A DNA stretch of 64,000 nt, from positions 3,738,501 to 3,802,500 of the forward strand of contig NZ_CP013264.1 of NCBI RefSeq assembly GCF_001456115.1, written 5' to 3'. Both the position numbers and the translations under genes were made by a program. Every line of letters starts with the position of its first letter. The first letter of the stretch is position 1. This document shows, in pieces, positions 27,093-39,191 of this stretch. Source of the stretch: Sphingobium baderi. GTDB taxonomy: Bacteria; Pseudomonadota; Alphaproteobacteria; Sphingomonadales; Sphingomonadaceae. Below the pieces are notes generated by a model. That model did no database searches. It saw nothing but the letters and a program-made list of their open reading frames with translations, and was not told the DNA's origin.

Positions 27093-28502
27093 ATGGCCAA
27101 GGATCGTCCGGTTTACATGGGGCCGCGCTTGCGAAGGTTGCGCCGCGAACTGGGGCTGACGCAGGCCGACATGGCGGCGGACCTGGAGATTTCCGCATCC
27201 TATGTCGCGCTGCTGGAACGTAATCAGAGGCCGCTAACCGCCGATATGCTGCTGCGGCTGGCGCGGACATACCGGCTGGACATGAGCGAACTGGCGGGAG
27301 ACGGCGGCGCGGAGCAGACAGCGCGTTTGCAGACGGTTCTGAAAGACCCGATGTTCGCCGATATCGACCTGCCCGCCCTCGCGACGCAGGATGTCGCGGT
27401 CAACTATCCCGGCATGACCGAAGCTCTGCTGCGGCTCTACACCGCCTATCGCGAGGAACAACTCGCGCTGGCCGACAGGGGCGCGAACATGGACGGGGAA
27501 CGCATGGAGGCCGGAGACGCCTCTGACCCGGTGGCGGAATCGCGGCGTTTCGTGGCGGCGCGGCGGAACAGCTTTCCGCTGCTGGACGATGCGGGCGAAG
27601 TGCTGGCGGCGGAGATCAAGGGCGCGGGCGACCTCCATGCATGGCTCAAGGCAAAGCATGGGCTGCGGGTGCGGCGATTGCCTTCGGAGGTGATGGCGGG
27701 GTCGATGCGGCGGCTGGACCGGCATCGCGACGCAGTGCTGATCGACGATGCTCTGGACGGGGCCAGCACCAGCTTCCAGCTTGCGCTGCAGATCGCCTAT
27801 CTGGAGATGCGGGAGGCCTTCGATACGCTGCTGAAGGAAGGGCAGTTCGCCAGCGAAAGCGGGCGGCGGCTGACGCGGCGGGCGCTGGCGAGCTATGGCG
27901 CGGCGGCGATCCTGATGCCCTACACGGCCTTTGCCAAGGCGGTGGAGGCGCGGCATTACGATGTGGAGGCGCTGGCGCGACAGTTCGGCGCCAGTTTCGA
28001 ACAGACAGCGCACCGGCTGACCACCCTGCAAAAGCCGGGGCAGGAGCGCGTGCCTTTCTTCTTCATCCGGGTCGATCCGGCGGGCAATGTCAGCAAGCGG
28101 CTGGACGGGGCGGGCTTTCCCTTTGCGCGCCATGGGGGGTCATGCCCGCTCTGGTCGGTGCATCGGGTGTTCGAAACCCCGCGCGAGGTGGTGACGCAAT
28201 GGCTGGAGCTGCCCGATGGCGAGCGGTTCTTCTCCATCGCGCGGTCAGTGCGGGCGGGCGGCGGCGGATGGGGAGCGCCGCGCGTCGACCGGGCGATCGC
28301 GCTCTGCTGCGCGGCGGAGCACGCCCATCGGCTGATCTATACGCAGGATACCGCGCCGTCAGAACCGACGCCCATCGGCGTGACATGCCGCCTGTGCCAC
28401 CGCAGCCAGTGCCTGGCGCGATCCGCCCCGCCCATCGGCCGCGACATGTTGCCCGACGATTTCCGGCGCACCCATGCGCCCTTTGGATTTGCGGACGGGT
28501 GA
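27093..28502 (+). CDS. ScfR/RamB-like short-chain fatty-acid-responsive regulator
   Basis: The 469-residue protein starts with an XRE helix-turn-helix (about 9-63: RLRRLRRELGLTQADMAADL, SYVALLERNQRPLTADML). A long central region resembles the ImmA/IrrE fold, but the HExxH zinc site is replaced (ALQIAYLEMRE). The C-terminal domain has GGSCPLWSVHRVF and a cysteine cluster CRLCHRSQC. This architecture is that of RamB/ScfR regulators of acetate and propionate metabolism. Divergence from aceA supports that assignment. Whether it activates or represses is unknown. Confidence 0.9.
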   Translation: MAKDRPVYMGPRLRRLRRELGLTQADMAADLEISASYVALLERNQRPLTADMLLRLARTYRLDMSELAGDGGAEQTARLQTVLKDPMFADIDLPALATQDVAVNYPGMTEALLRLYTAYREEQLALADRGANMDGERMEAGDASDPVAESRRFVAARRNSFPLLDDAGEVLAAEIKGAGDLHAWLKAKHGLRVRRLPSEVMAGSMRRLDRHRDAVLIDDALDGASTSFQLALQIAYLEMREAFDTLLKEGQFASESGRRLTRRALASYGAAAILMPYTAFAKAVEARHYDVEALARQFGASFEQTAHRLTTLQKPGQERVPFFFIRVDPAGNVSKRLDGAGFPFARHGGSCPLWSVHRVFETPREVVTQWLELPDGERFFSIARSVRAGGGGWGAPRVDRAIALCCAAEHAHRLIYTQDTAPSEPTPIGVTCRLCHRSQCLARSAPPIGRDMLPDDFRRTHAPFGFADG

Positions 28503-28605
28503 TGGCGGACGACGGCCAGACCTTGCCGTTAAGCGGAACGTGCAAATGATAGAACAGCCTTTGTTTTGGGGATGGAAATGGCGAACGACGGCCAGCTTGG
28601 GACAA

Positions 28606-28655
28606 CCCATCTCCGTTCGGGCTGAGCCTGTCGAAGCCTGGCGAACGGAGATGGG
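28606..28655. repeat. REP-like palindrome
   Basis: CCCATCTCCGTTCG at 28606-28619 is a perfect inverted repeat of CGAACGGAGATGGG at 28642-28655, with GGCTGAGCCTGTCGAAGC in the loop. Directly after it, CCACCTTCCCACCCAAA recurs near 60949. The 212-base gap 28503-28714 contains this and a direct repeat of GACGACGGCCAG / GAACGACGGCCAG (near 28507 and 28582). Confidence 0.75.
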
Positions 28656-28714
28656 AATAGCAAACCGTCCACCTTCCCACCCAAATCAAACAGAAACGTG
28701 GAACCACATACCCC

Positions 28715-28918
28715 TCACCCGTCGATCAGGTCGAGATAGGCGACGACATCATTGTCGGTGGCAAGGAACAGGCCGTCCTGCACATCGGCCGGCTGTTGCT
28801 CGGCGATAAGGAGGGCTTCGTTCAACGGGCCATAGAAAAGAGTCGTGGCCGCCCCGCCTTCCTGCGTGTCGCTCAGATGATAGAGGCGGACCGTGGCGGA
28901 TTGGTAAGTCGTTCGCAT
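28715..28918 (-). CDS. Small hypothetical protein
   Basis: No named family is recognised. The 67-residue product reads MRTTYQSATVRLYHLSDTQ at the start, then LFYGPLNEALLIAEQQPADV and ends VVAYLDLIDG. Composition and codon use are ordinary for the genome, favouring a real gene. The frame is open 20 codons further upstream to 28978, but ATG 28918 begins at the natural domain start. It probably is a small soluble protein. Confidence 0.65.
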   Translation of the reverse strand: MRTTYQSATVRLYHLSDTQEGGAATTLFYGPLNEALLIAEQQPADVQDGLFLATDNDVVAYLDLIDG

Positions 28919-29020
28919 GGGGCCGATTATCCGCCCCAAACGCTCTACTGGCAAGGCAAAGAGGTTTTTGCTTGCCATGATTTTCGGATCGTCAGGTGAT
29001 CTCCCTGACTTGAAAACGCT

Positions 29021-29959
29021 TTAGCGGCGGTCGGAAACCTTGATGCCGCTCGCCAGCTTGTTCGCGCCGATCTTTACCGCGTCATCGGTGAAATTGGCGA
29101 CGAAGCTGCTGCTGCGCGAAAGCCCCGGCACGAAGGACGCGCTGTTGCCCGCGATGGAGAGGCCCGAACTGTCATGTTCCCGGCCTTCGGGGGCGACGGT
29201 GATGAAAGCGCTGTAATTATCCTTGTCCTTGCCCTGCACCATTTCATTGCCGGTGATCGTGCCGCTCGCGCCGTTGGACAGGTCGATCATATAGTTGGTG
29301 AGGTGCCCGGCGCTGTCGTCGAAGCTGTTGCCGGTGATGGTGACGCGCGGCGTGCGGGTTTTCAGATAATGGCCGCCGTCGCCCTGATCGAAACGGGAGC
29401 GAGTGACGGTAAGGCTGCCATAATGGCCGATATAGATGCCATGCGCGCAGTCCAGGTCACGGTCGCATCGGCCCAGATGGCGAAAGGTCGACTTGTCGAT
29501 GGTCACGCTGCTTCCCGGCGCATCGCCGGAGAGGATGCCTTCCTCGCTATTGCGGAACAGGCTGTTGGTGACGGTAAGGTTGCCGCTTTCCAGACGGATG
29601 CCCGCGCCGTTGCCGTCGGGCACGCGCAGGTTCTGAAAGACGATGCCGTCCACCTTGCTTGCGCTGCCGCGCAGGACCAGCGCCGCCTTGCCCTCACAGG
29701 TCGCGCCATCGAATATGGCCGTGCCGGGGGTCGCTGCGGTAAAGGTGACGTCGCCGCCCTCCTGCACCGCGCACTGGCGATAGGTGCCGGGCGCGATCAC
29801 CACCGTCCCCTTCGCATGGCCGATAGCGTTCACGGCATCGGCGAGCGAACCGAACGCCTGCCCCGTTTCCGCGACGGTGAAGGGCGCGGGGGCCACCTGC
29901 GCCAACGCGGTGGCGGCGACGGCGGCGGAAACGAGCACGATGGTGGAGAGGATACGCAT
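29021..29959 (-). CDS. Secreted right-handed beta-helix repeat protein
   Basis: The 312-residue product has a signal peptide (MRILSTIVLVSAAVAATALA, cleavage before QVAPAP) and then FGSLADAVNAIGHAKGTVVI, typical for the opening of a pectate-lyase-like beta-helix. Repeated strands follow: VDGIVFQNLRV, LTVTNSLFRNSEEG, VTIDKSTFRHLG, LTVTRSRFDQGDG, VTITGNSFDDS and GTITGNEMVQG. It may bind or cut polysaccharide; no catalytic set is clear. No partner genes adjoin. Confidence 0.82.
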   Translation of the reverse strand: MRILSTIVLVSAAVAATALAQVAPAPFTVAETGQAFGSLADAVNAIGHAKGTVVIAPGTYRQCAVQEGGDVTFTAATPGTAIFDGATCEGKAALVLRGSASKVDGIVFQNLRVPDGNGAGIRLESGNLTVTNSLFRNSEEGILSGDAPGSSVTIDKSTFRHLGRCDRDLDCAHGIYIGHYGSLTVTRSRFDQGDGGHYLKTRTPRVTITGNSFDDSAGHLTNYMIDLSNGASGTITGNEMVQGKDKDNYSAFITVAPEGREHDSSGLSIAGNSASFVPGLSRSSSFVANFTDDAVKIGANKLASGIKVSDRR

Positions 29960-30138
29960 GAACGGCATGTAGCCCCTGCCCGGCGCGCGGCCAATGCAGG
30001 GACATGGTTAACGGATTCCTGCCCCGTTATGGGACGGTCGTGACGCCGAGTGTGAGGGAAGGGAGAAAAGTCTCTGCCGGAACTCCTCCCCCCCGCCGAC
30101 GTTGCCATAGCGAAATCATTGGCAAAAGGGAGAAATTG

Positions 30139-30486
30139 ATGAACCGAGTCCTTCTGAGCGGCGTCGCGACTTTATTAGTCGTGGGGACGTTGCCGATGGC
30201 GGCGTTCGCGCAGGCCAGCTTCACTGGCGCGGGACAGACCACCGAGCTTGATTGCGGAGGCGAGTCCGCCTCCATCACGGGTGCGGGCAATCAGGTGCAT
30301 ATTTCCGGTGATTGCCGCCTGGTCACTATCGAAGGCGCAGACAACCGCGTCCACCTGTCCATGGCCAAGGGCGGCACCATCCACGTCACCGGCGCAAGCA
30401 ACGAAATCCACTGGTCGACGCCGGATGGCTCCCGGCCCCGGATTCAGATAACGGGCGCTGACAATCGCATCAGCCCGATGAAGTGA
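30139..30486 (+). CDS. DUF3060 domain secreted protein
   Basis: The 115-residue protein has a signal peptide (MNRVLLSGVATLLVVGTLPM, cleavage near AFA/QA) and a repetitive beta region: SITGAGNQVHISGDCRLVTI, EGADNRVHLSM, IHVTGASNEIHW and IQITGADNRI. The GAxNxV/I repeat every ~20 residues is the DUF3060 pattern, probably a small beta-solenoid. AAAGGGAGAAATTG precedes the ATG. It converges with metH 20 bases downstream. Function unknown. Confidence 0.82.
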   Translation: MNRVLLSGVATLLVVGTLPMAAFAQASFTGAGQTTELDCGGESASITGAGNQVHISGDCRLVTIEGADNRVHLSMAKGGTIHVTGASNEIHWSTPDGSRPRIQITGADNRISPMK

Positions 30487-30505
30487 ACGGCGGGCTGCGA
30501 TCCGA

Positions 30506-33124
<2,619 letters not shown>

Positions 33125-33133
33125 TCTGTCAAT

Positions 33134-33198
33134 CCGTTCGCTTCGAGCGAAGTCTAGAGGCGGTTGCGTTCGTGTCTCGACTTCGCGCGACACGAACG
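33134..33198. repeat. REP-like palindrome within the met operon
   Basis: CGTTCGTGTC at 33167-33176 is inverted as GACACGAACG at 33189-33198, with TCGACTTCGCGC between. A second CCGTTCGCTTCGAGCGAAG unit precedes it. It lies in the 84-base gap between the two metH genes and could form a stem in the mRNA. Confidence 0.65.
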
Positions 33199-33208
33199 GA
33201 GGTGGGTA

Positions 33209-34251
<1,043 letters not shown>

Positions 34252-34255
<4 letters not shown>

Positions 34256-35178
34256 GCACTTTTCTCCGGTCGCAGGCCCAACAGATGGCAGATGGCGTAA
34301 CTGAGTTCCGCACGGTTGAGTGTATAGAAATGGAAGTCGCGCACTCCGCCCGCATAAAGCTTGCGGCAAAGCTCCGCCGCCAGCGTCGCGGAAACAAGCT
34401 GCCGCGCGGCGGGAAGCGTGTCCAGCCCCTCGAACAGGCGACCCATCCAAAGCGGCACATCGGTGTTGCACATGGCCGACATGCGCTGAACCGCGGCGAA
34501 ATTGCTGACGGGCATGATGCCGGGGATGATGTCCGCCGAAATGCCCGCCGCCGCCGCCGTATCGCGAAAGCGGAAGAAGGTGTCCGGTTCGAAAAAGAAT
34601 TGCGTGATGGCGCGGGTCGCGCCCGCGTCCAGCTTGCGCTTGAGATTGTCGAGATCGCCCTGGGCGCTCGCCGCATCGGGGTGCGTTTCGGGATAGGCGG
34701 CCACGGAAATCTCGAAGGGATGGCGTTTCACCAGCCCATCGACCAGTTCGGCCGCGCCCTGATAGCCCTGCGGATGCGGCTCGAACTTCGCGCCTGCCAC
34801 CGGCGGATCACCGCGCAGGGCGACGATGTGGCGCACGCCCGCGTCCCAATAGGCATCGGCTACTTCGGTGATCTCGTCCTTGCTGGCGGCAACGCAGGTC
34901 AGGTGCGCGGCGGCGGCGAGCGGCGTTTCCTTCGCGATGCGCGCCACCGTGTTGTGAGTGCGCTCCCGCGTCGAACCGCCCGCGCCATAGGTGACGGAAA
35001 CGAATTTCGGCCCCAGCGGCGTCAGCGTCTCGATCGCGGACCAGAGCTGCTCCTCCATCTTCTCCGTCTTGGGCGGGAAGAATTCGAAGCTGACGTTAAG
35101 GTCGCCCGCCAGATCGGCATAGAGCGGCGCATCCAGTGCGCGCCGCGCCTCTTCGACGGAGGGGAAGCTGAGGGTCAT
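34252..35178 (-). CDS. metF: Methylenetetrahydrofolate reductase
   Basis: MetF uses FAD and NADH to make 5-methyltetrahydrofolate, the methyl donor for MetH. The 308-residue sequence has NVSFEFFPPKTEKMEEQLW, FVSVTYGAGGSTRERTHN, HLTCVAASKDEI, HIVALRGDPP and TRAITQFFFEPDTFFRF. It is coupled by ATGA overlaps to the regulator upstream and the metH-N gene downstream, so methyl supply and use are co-expressed. Confidence 0.96.
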
Positions 35179-36146
35179 GCGGAAATGCGTCCTTCGATCG
35201 GCAGGACGCGCGCGCCACGGCGGCGGCCCAGCCAGAGTTGCACGGTAAGTTCCTGTCCGGGCAGGCTTTCCACCCGTTCCAGGTCAAGGCCCGCCTGCGC
35301 GAACCAGTTTTCGATCTGCTCGTTGGAAAAGCCCAGACGCGCATGTTGATCGCGCAGGCGCAGTTCCTCGCGCTCATGGGCGGCGAAGTCGGCGATCAGC
35401 ACCCGGCCCTGCGCGGCGGTGACGCGGGCGGCTTCGGCGATGGCGGCTTCGGGCGCCTGTGCGTAATGCAGCACCTGATGCAGGACCACCGTGTCAACGC
35501 TGCCCCGCTCCATCGGCAACTCGCCGAAATCGCCCAGCACCAGCGCATATTTGTCGCCCGCGTCCTCCGGCAACTTCGCGCGGGCCAATCGGAGCATGTC
35601 GGGGCTGCGGTCGAGCGCGGTCACCTGTTCGGCTTCGGGGCCGAAAAGCTCGATCATGCGGCCCGTCCCCGTGCCGATATCGAGGAGATGGCCGATCGGC
35701 TCCTGCACGAGGAGCGCGGTCATGGCCGCTTCCACATCGGCTTCGGCAACGTGGAGCGAGCGGATCGCGTCCCATTCCTCCGCATGTTCGGCGAAATAGC
35801 TTTCTGCGGCGCGCGAACGATCCGCCCGCACGGCGGCCAGGCGGGCGAGGTCCGCCTGCTGCCACAGATGTTCGGCCTGCGACGGTTCGATCCGGTCGAA
35901 CAAAGCGAGATAGGGCGCGAGGGCGGCATCCTTGCCAAGGCGAAGGAAAACCCAGTTTCCTTCCTTGCGCCGTTCGACAAGACCGGCCTCGGCGAGGATG
36001 CGGACGTGACGGGACACGCGCGGCTGGCTTTGCCCCACGACCTGCGCGATTTCGCCCACGGCCAGTTCCATGGCGCGCAGCAAATGGATGATCCGCAGGC
36101 GCGTGGGATCGCCAAGGGCACGGAAAATGTCGAGTGCGGCGCTCAT
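35175..36146 (-). CDS. ArsR-type regulator fused to SAM-dependent methyltransferase
   Basis: The 323-residue product has an ArsR winged helix (about 1-85: FRALGDPTRLRIIHLLRAME, VVGQSQPRVSRHVRILAEAG) followed by a class I methyltransferase domain (about 140-280: LLDIGTGTGRMIELFG, VTALDRSPDMLRLAR, LHQVLHYAQAPEAAIAEAAR). First gene of the metF-metH operon, it likely senses SAM or S-adenosylhomocysteine, analogous to the ArsR-family SahR regulators; that is inference. ATG 36146 lies nine bases from a perfect palindrome. Confidence 0.9.
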   Translation of the reverse strand: MSAALDIFRALGDPTRLRIIHLLRAMELAVGEIAQVVGQSQPRVSRHVRILAEAGLVERRKEGNWVFLRLGKDAALAPYLALFDRIEPSQAEHLWQQADLARLAAVRADRSRAAESYFAEHAEEWDAIRSLHVAEADVEAAMTALLVQEPIGHLLDIGTGTGRMIELFGPEAEQVTALDRSPDMLRLARAKLPEDAGDKYALVLGDFGELPMERGSVDTVVLHQVLHYAQAPEAAIAEAARVTAAQGRVLIADFAAHEREELRLRDQHARLGFSNEQIENWFAQAGLDLERVESLPGQELTVQLWLGRRRGARVLPIEGRISA

Positions 36147-36154
36147 GACAAGGT

Positions 36155-36176
36155 TATATAAAGAAAACTTTATATA
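36155..36176. promoter_or_regulatory. Probable operator of the methionine operon
   Basis: TATATAAAG at 36155-36163 and CTTTATATA at 36168-36176 form a perfect 9-base inverted repeat separated by AAAA. It sits immediately upstream of the ArsR-methyltransferase start, where autoregulation would act. Confidence 0.7.
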
Positions 36177-36359
36177 CGTCAATCGCGCTCTTTCCCTATA
36201 TGTTTCGCATAAAATCGTGGAAATAGCGCCCTTAACCCACATGAAGAGGATTGCCTTGCGCGGACCAAGGCATTACGAATCGGCCCGCAGACAATGGGGG
36301 GTGAGCTTTTCTCCGAGATGGTCTGCACGGTTTTTTGTTCTCAGAGAGGGGTTTAGCCC

Positions 36360-36587
36360 ATGACCAAGTCGATTGCTCTTTCGCTCGTTCTCGCCGCGTC
36401 GCTCGGCCTCGCCGCCTGTTCGGGCGGTGCGGAAAATGCCGCTAACGCCGCCGCGAACGCTGCGGATAACGCATCGAACGCTGCCGACAACGCGATGAAC
36501 GCCGCGCTGAATGCCGCCGACAACGCATCGAACGCTGCTTCGAACGCTTCGAACGCCGCCGCGAACGCTGCTTCGAACGCGATGTAA
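36360..36587 (+). CDS. Small Ala/Asn-repeat lipoprotein
   Basis: The 75-residue product has a lipoprotein signal (MTKSIALSLVLAASLGLAAC, Cys20 lipidated) and a mature part of almost only Ala, Asn, Asp, Ser. Fourteen asparagines (26, 29, 33, 37, 40, 44, 47, 51, 55, 58, 62, 65, 69, 73) follow spacing 3-4-4-3-4, an 18-residue repeat equal to five alpha-helical turns. They would form one straight stripe along a helix. Small alanine-rich lipoproteins similar in kind occur in sphingomonads, but no function is known to me. GAGAGGGGTTT precedes the ATG and a terminator follows. Confidence 0.85.
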   Translation: MTKSIALSLVLAASLGLAACSGGAENAANAAANAADNASNAADNAMNAALNAADNASNAASNASNAAANAASNAM

Positions 36588-36606
36588 TTCCGTTTCGGAA
36601 GTTTTC

Positions 36607-36642
36607 GAAAAGGGCCGCGCCGGAAACGGAGCGGCCCTTTTC
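36607..36642 (+). terminator. Terminator after the Ala/Asn lipoprotein
   Basis: AAAGGGCCGC pairs with GCGGCCCTTT around a loop of about 12 bases, followed by TTCTT. It ends a likely monocistronic message. Confidence 0.82.
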
Positions 36643-36665
36643 TTATGCGTGAGGAGGATGGAAAA

Positions 36666-36923
36666 ATGATCCGCACCCTTATGGGCATGACGATGCTGGC
36701 CTGCCTGACGGCCTGCGGATCGGATTCCGGCGACGGCGTAGGCGGCGTCAGCGCGAGTGAGGCCAGCGCGCTCAACGATGCCGCGGCCATGCTGGATATG
36801 CGTGCGGGACAGGCTCGCAATGAAGACGCGGGCATCAACCCAGCGGCGATGAAGGCCCTGCGCGCCGATCGAAATCGTATCGAGCCCGCCGCCGAAAACA
36901 GCTCAGGCGCGAAAATTCCGTAA
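36666..36923 (+). CDS. Small lipoprotein
   Basis: The 85-residue product starts MIRTLMGMTMLACLTACGSD, with an LTAC lipobox. The mature part contains ASEASALNDAAAMLDMRAG and is otherwise low in hydrophobic residues. GAGGAGGATG precedes the ATG; a start 21 bases further upstream would spoil the signal. It follows the terminator of the Asn-rich lipoprotein, so it has its own promoter or relies on readthrough. Function unknown. Confidence 0.75.
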   Translation: MIRTLMGMTMLACLTACGSDSGDGVGGVSASEASALNDAAAMLDMRAGQARNEDAGINPAAMKALRADRNRIEPAAENSSGAKIP

Positions 36924-37025
36924 ATCCATGCCATGCAATGACCTGCGGCGGTCAGGCGCGGACCTATAAATCCTCCCCAGGAGGGGCGGAGCCGAATGGC
37001 CGCAACCCATCCCGGACCACCAAGC

Positions 37026-37056
37026 AGAAAGGGCCGCCCCTTGCGGAGCGGCCCTG
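37026..37056 (-). terminator. Terminator after the glycine-zipper gene
   Basis: On the minus strand AGGGCCGC and GCGGCCCT flank a short loop, with TTTCTGC following. It lies 31 bases after the stop codon. Confidence 0.75.
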
Positions 37057-37086
37057 CCTGAATCATGTCCGATGAGGACGGTTCGC

Positions 37087-37497
37087 TTAGCAATCGCGGT
37101 CGATGGCCCGACCCGCGAGGGCCCCGACGCCTGCGCCAAGGATGGCGCCCGTGGTGCCGTCGCCACGGCCATAGCGGCCGCTGCCCTTGCCGACTTCGTT
37201 ACCCAGCAGGCCACCGGCGATCGCGCCGATGATCGTGCCGCCCGTGCCGCTGTCCCGGCAGCGATAGCCGCCCCGATAACCGCGATAATAATTGTTGCGA
37301 TAATAGCGATCGCCCCGATAGCCGCGATTATAGTCGCCGCGATAACCGCGATAGCCACGATCACCCCGATAGGAATGGCCGCGATCATAATGACGGCCCC
37401 AGCCGTCGCGCGCCATGGCGGGGGTGGCGGTCACCGCGAGAGATGCAACGCCCATGGCCAGCGCAGCTCCCATATTCACAAGAAACTTCATTTTCAT
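37087..37497 (-). CDS. Glycine-zipper (2TM) surface protein with Tyr-Arg-Gly repeats
   Basis: The 136-residue product has a signal peptide (MKMKFLVNMGAALAMG, cleavage near AMA/RD), then a central stretch rich in YRG units (about residues 42-80). A C-terminal glycine zipper follows, GGTIIGAIAGGLLGNEVG and TTGAILGAGVGALAGRAID, like the Rick_17kDa/OmpA-associated family. It is likely an outer-membrane-associated protein. ATG 37497 starts the signal peptide; upstream codons would add a polar leader. Confidence 0.83.
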   Translation of the reverse strand: MKMKFLVNMGAALAMGVASLAVTATPAMARDGWGRHYDRGHSYRGDRGYRGYRGDYNRGYRGDRYYRNNYYRGYRGGYRCRDSGTGGTIIGAIAGGLLGNEVGKGSGRYGRGDGTTGAILGAGVGALAGRAIDRDC

Positions 37498-37682
37498 GGC
37501 GTTGCTCCTCCAAAAGCCATCTTCTCGGCGCATCCGGAATACGAATTCGCCTTGATTGACGCCCTTATGCCCGATTCGCTTTGAGCCAAGCCTGAATAAG
37601 CGTGACAGCCATTGTTCAGCTAATCATCGATCTGTCACGCGGATGCTGCAAGCTGCCTGCTATTGTCCTATGGCAAGCCGCG

Positions 37683-38666
37683 ATGCGTCGAATCCTGATC
37701 GTTCTGGTCCTTGCGATCCTGCTGCTGCCGGCAGCCCACAAGAACAAGCCGCAACTGCTGCATCCCGGCACGTTGCCCGTGCTGGCGCGCGCCGTCGCGC
37801 TGAGCGCCAGCGACCCGGCGCTGCGGCGCGTGGGCAGGCTGGATTATGTCGCGGGATGGGCGCTTACCAGCCGGAACCCCAATTTCGGCGGCATATCGTC
37901 GCTGCTGGTGGAACCGTCAGGACAGGTTCTGGGGCTGAGCGACGCAGGCATTTTGATGGGATTTCATGTCGGCCCCGGCGAAGCCCGCCGCCGGTCCTTC
38001 ATCGCGCCCCTGCCCGTCCGTCCGCAGGATCGGCAGAAACCCTGGTGGGCGTGGGATTCGGAGTCCATGACGCATGACCCCGCCACGGACCGCTATTGGG
38101 TCGGCTTCGAATTGCAGCAGATGATCTGCCGCTATTCATCCGGCTTCGCGCGGGTCGAAGCCTGCCGCACATGGCCGGAGATCGAGGCGTGGCCGGAAAC
38201 CGGCTCCATCGAATCCCTCGCTCGCCTGCCCGACGGACGCTTCATCGCCATCGCCGAAATGGGGATGACGGCGGACGGCAATCATGATGCCCTGCTCTTT
38301 TCCGGCGATCCGGCAGACCCGGACACCCCCTCTCCCATTCATCTGCGTTATACGCCGCCGCAAGGCTATCGCCCCACCGATGCGGTGGCGCTGGATGAAC
38401 GGCACCTGCTGGTGCTGAACCGGCGGCTGACCTTGCAGGAACTGTTCACCGGCGTCGTCGCCATCGTCGAACTGCCCGAACGACTGGAGCCCGGCACGCG
38501 ACTGCGCGCGGAAACGCTGGCACGGCTCGCGCCGCCGCTATTGGCCGATAATTTCGAGGGGCTGGCCGTCACCAGAGAAGGCGGACAAACGATGATCTGG
38601 GTCGCGTCGGACGACAATCACGAATTTTTCCAGCGCACCCTGCTGCTCAAATTCGCGCTGCGCTGA
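37683..38666 (+). CDS. Esterase-like activity of phytase family protein
   Basis: The 327-residue product has an N-terminal hydrophobic segment (MRRILIVLVLAILLLPAA), probably a signal or anchor. The body shows FGGISSLLVEPSGQVLGLSD, DSESMTHDPATDRYWVGFE, GSIESLARLPDGRFIAIAE and DNFEGLAVTREGGQTMIWVA, the repeated acidic strand motifs of the phytase-like esterase (PF13449) beta-propeller. Likely periplasmic; substrate unknown. It shares a possibly bidirectional terminator with rpmB. Confidence 0.86.
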   Translation: MRRILIVLVLAILLLPAAHKNKPQLLHPGTLPVLARAVALSASDPALRRVGRLDYVAGWALTSRNPNFGGISSLLVEPSGQVLGLSDAGILMGFHVGPGEARRRSFIAPLPVRPQDRQKPWWAWDSESMTHDPATDRYWVGFELQQMICRYSSGFARVEACRTWPEIEAWPETGSIESLARLPDGRFIAIAEMGMTADGNHDALLFSGDPADPDTPSPIHLRYTPPQGYRPTDAVALDERHLLVLNRRLTLQELFTGVVAIVELPERLEPGTRLRAETLARLAPPLLADNFEGLAVTREGGQTMIWVASDDNHEFFQRTLLLKFALR

Positions 38667-38685
38667 TACCGCGCCTGATCCCACG

Positions 38686-38713
38686 CAAAAAAGCGGCCTG
38701 TCGCCAGACCGCT
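38686..38713 (-). terminator. Terminator after rpmB
   Basis: On the minus strand AGCGGTCTG, loop GCGA, CAGGCCGCT, then TTTTTT. It could also stop transcription from the phytase-like gene that ends 20 bases away. Confidence 0.82.
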
Positions 38714-38739
38714 CCCTTACCGAAACGAATCAGAAGAAA

Positions 38740-39033
38740 TCAGGCTGCGGCGGCAGCCTTCTTCTTGACGATGTCGCGCTTCAGGCGCTGCGCCTTCACC
38801 GACAGCTGGTCGTCGCCGGTCTTCAGCAGCCAGTTGTCGAGGCCGCCATTATGCTCCACCGAACGCAGGCCATGGGTCGACACGCGCAGCTTCACGCCCT
38901 TTTCCAGCGCTTCGGAGATCAGCGTGACATTCTGCAGGTTGGGCAGGAACACACGCTTCGTCTTGTTGTTGGCGTGGGAAACATTGTGACCCACCTGGCG
39001 GCCCTTGCCGGTCAGCTCGCAAATGCGCGACAT
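38740..39033 (-). CDS. rpmB: 50S ribosomal protein L28
   Basis: The 97-residue, basic protein begins [20 protein letters not shown] and contains [30 protein letters not shown] and an Ala/Lys C-terminus. It lies near the peptidyl-tRNA exit of the large subunit. Length is typical for alphaproteobacteria (around 97). The frame upstream to 39105 is not coding. rpmG is not adjacent. Confidence 0.97.
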   Translation of the reverse strand: MSRICELTGKGRQVGHNVSHANNKTKRVFLPNLQNVTLISEALEKGVKLRVSTHGLRSVEHNGGLDNWLLKTGDDQLSVKAQRLKRDIVKKKAAAAA

Positions 39034-39191
39034 AATCTCATCAACCTTGTTGTTCGGTTTCGTTCGGAAAGCGGCGCCAGTAACCGGATTCCCGTTTCCC
39101 GTCAAGCCATGCGGAGGGCTCGATCATGCCGCAACCGCAACCTTTTCCGCTGGCCGGGCGTTCCTTCTCCCGTATCCCAGAGGAGAGTGCA

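Noticed and set aside
36252..36272. Hairpin TGCCTTG...CAAGGCA as a terminator
   Set aside because: The stem is short and lacks a T run in either direction; it may be chance.
36147..36359. SAM or SAH riboswitch upstream of the methionine operon
   Set aside because: The operator palindrome lies only nine bases from the start codon, leaving no leader long enough, and no riboswitch motif is recognisable.
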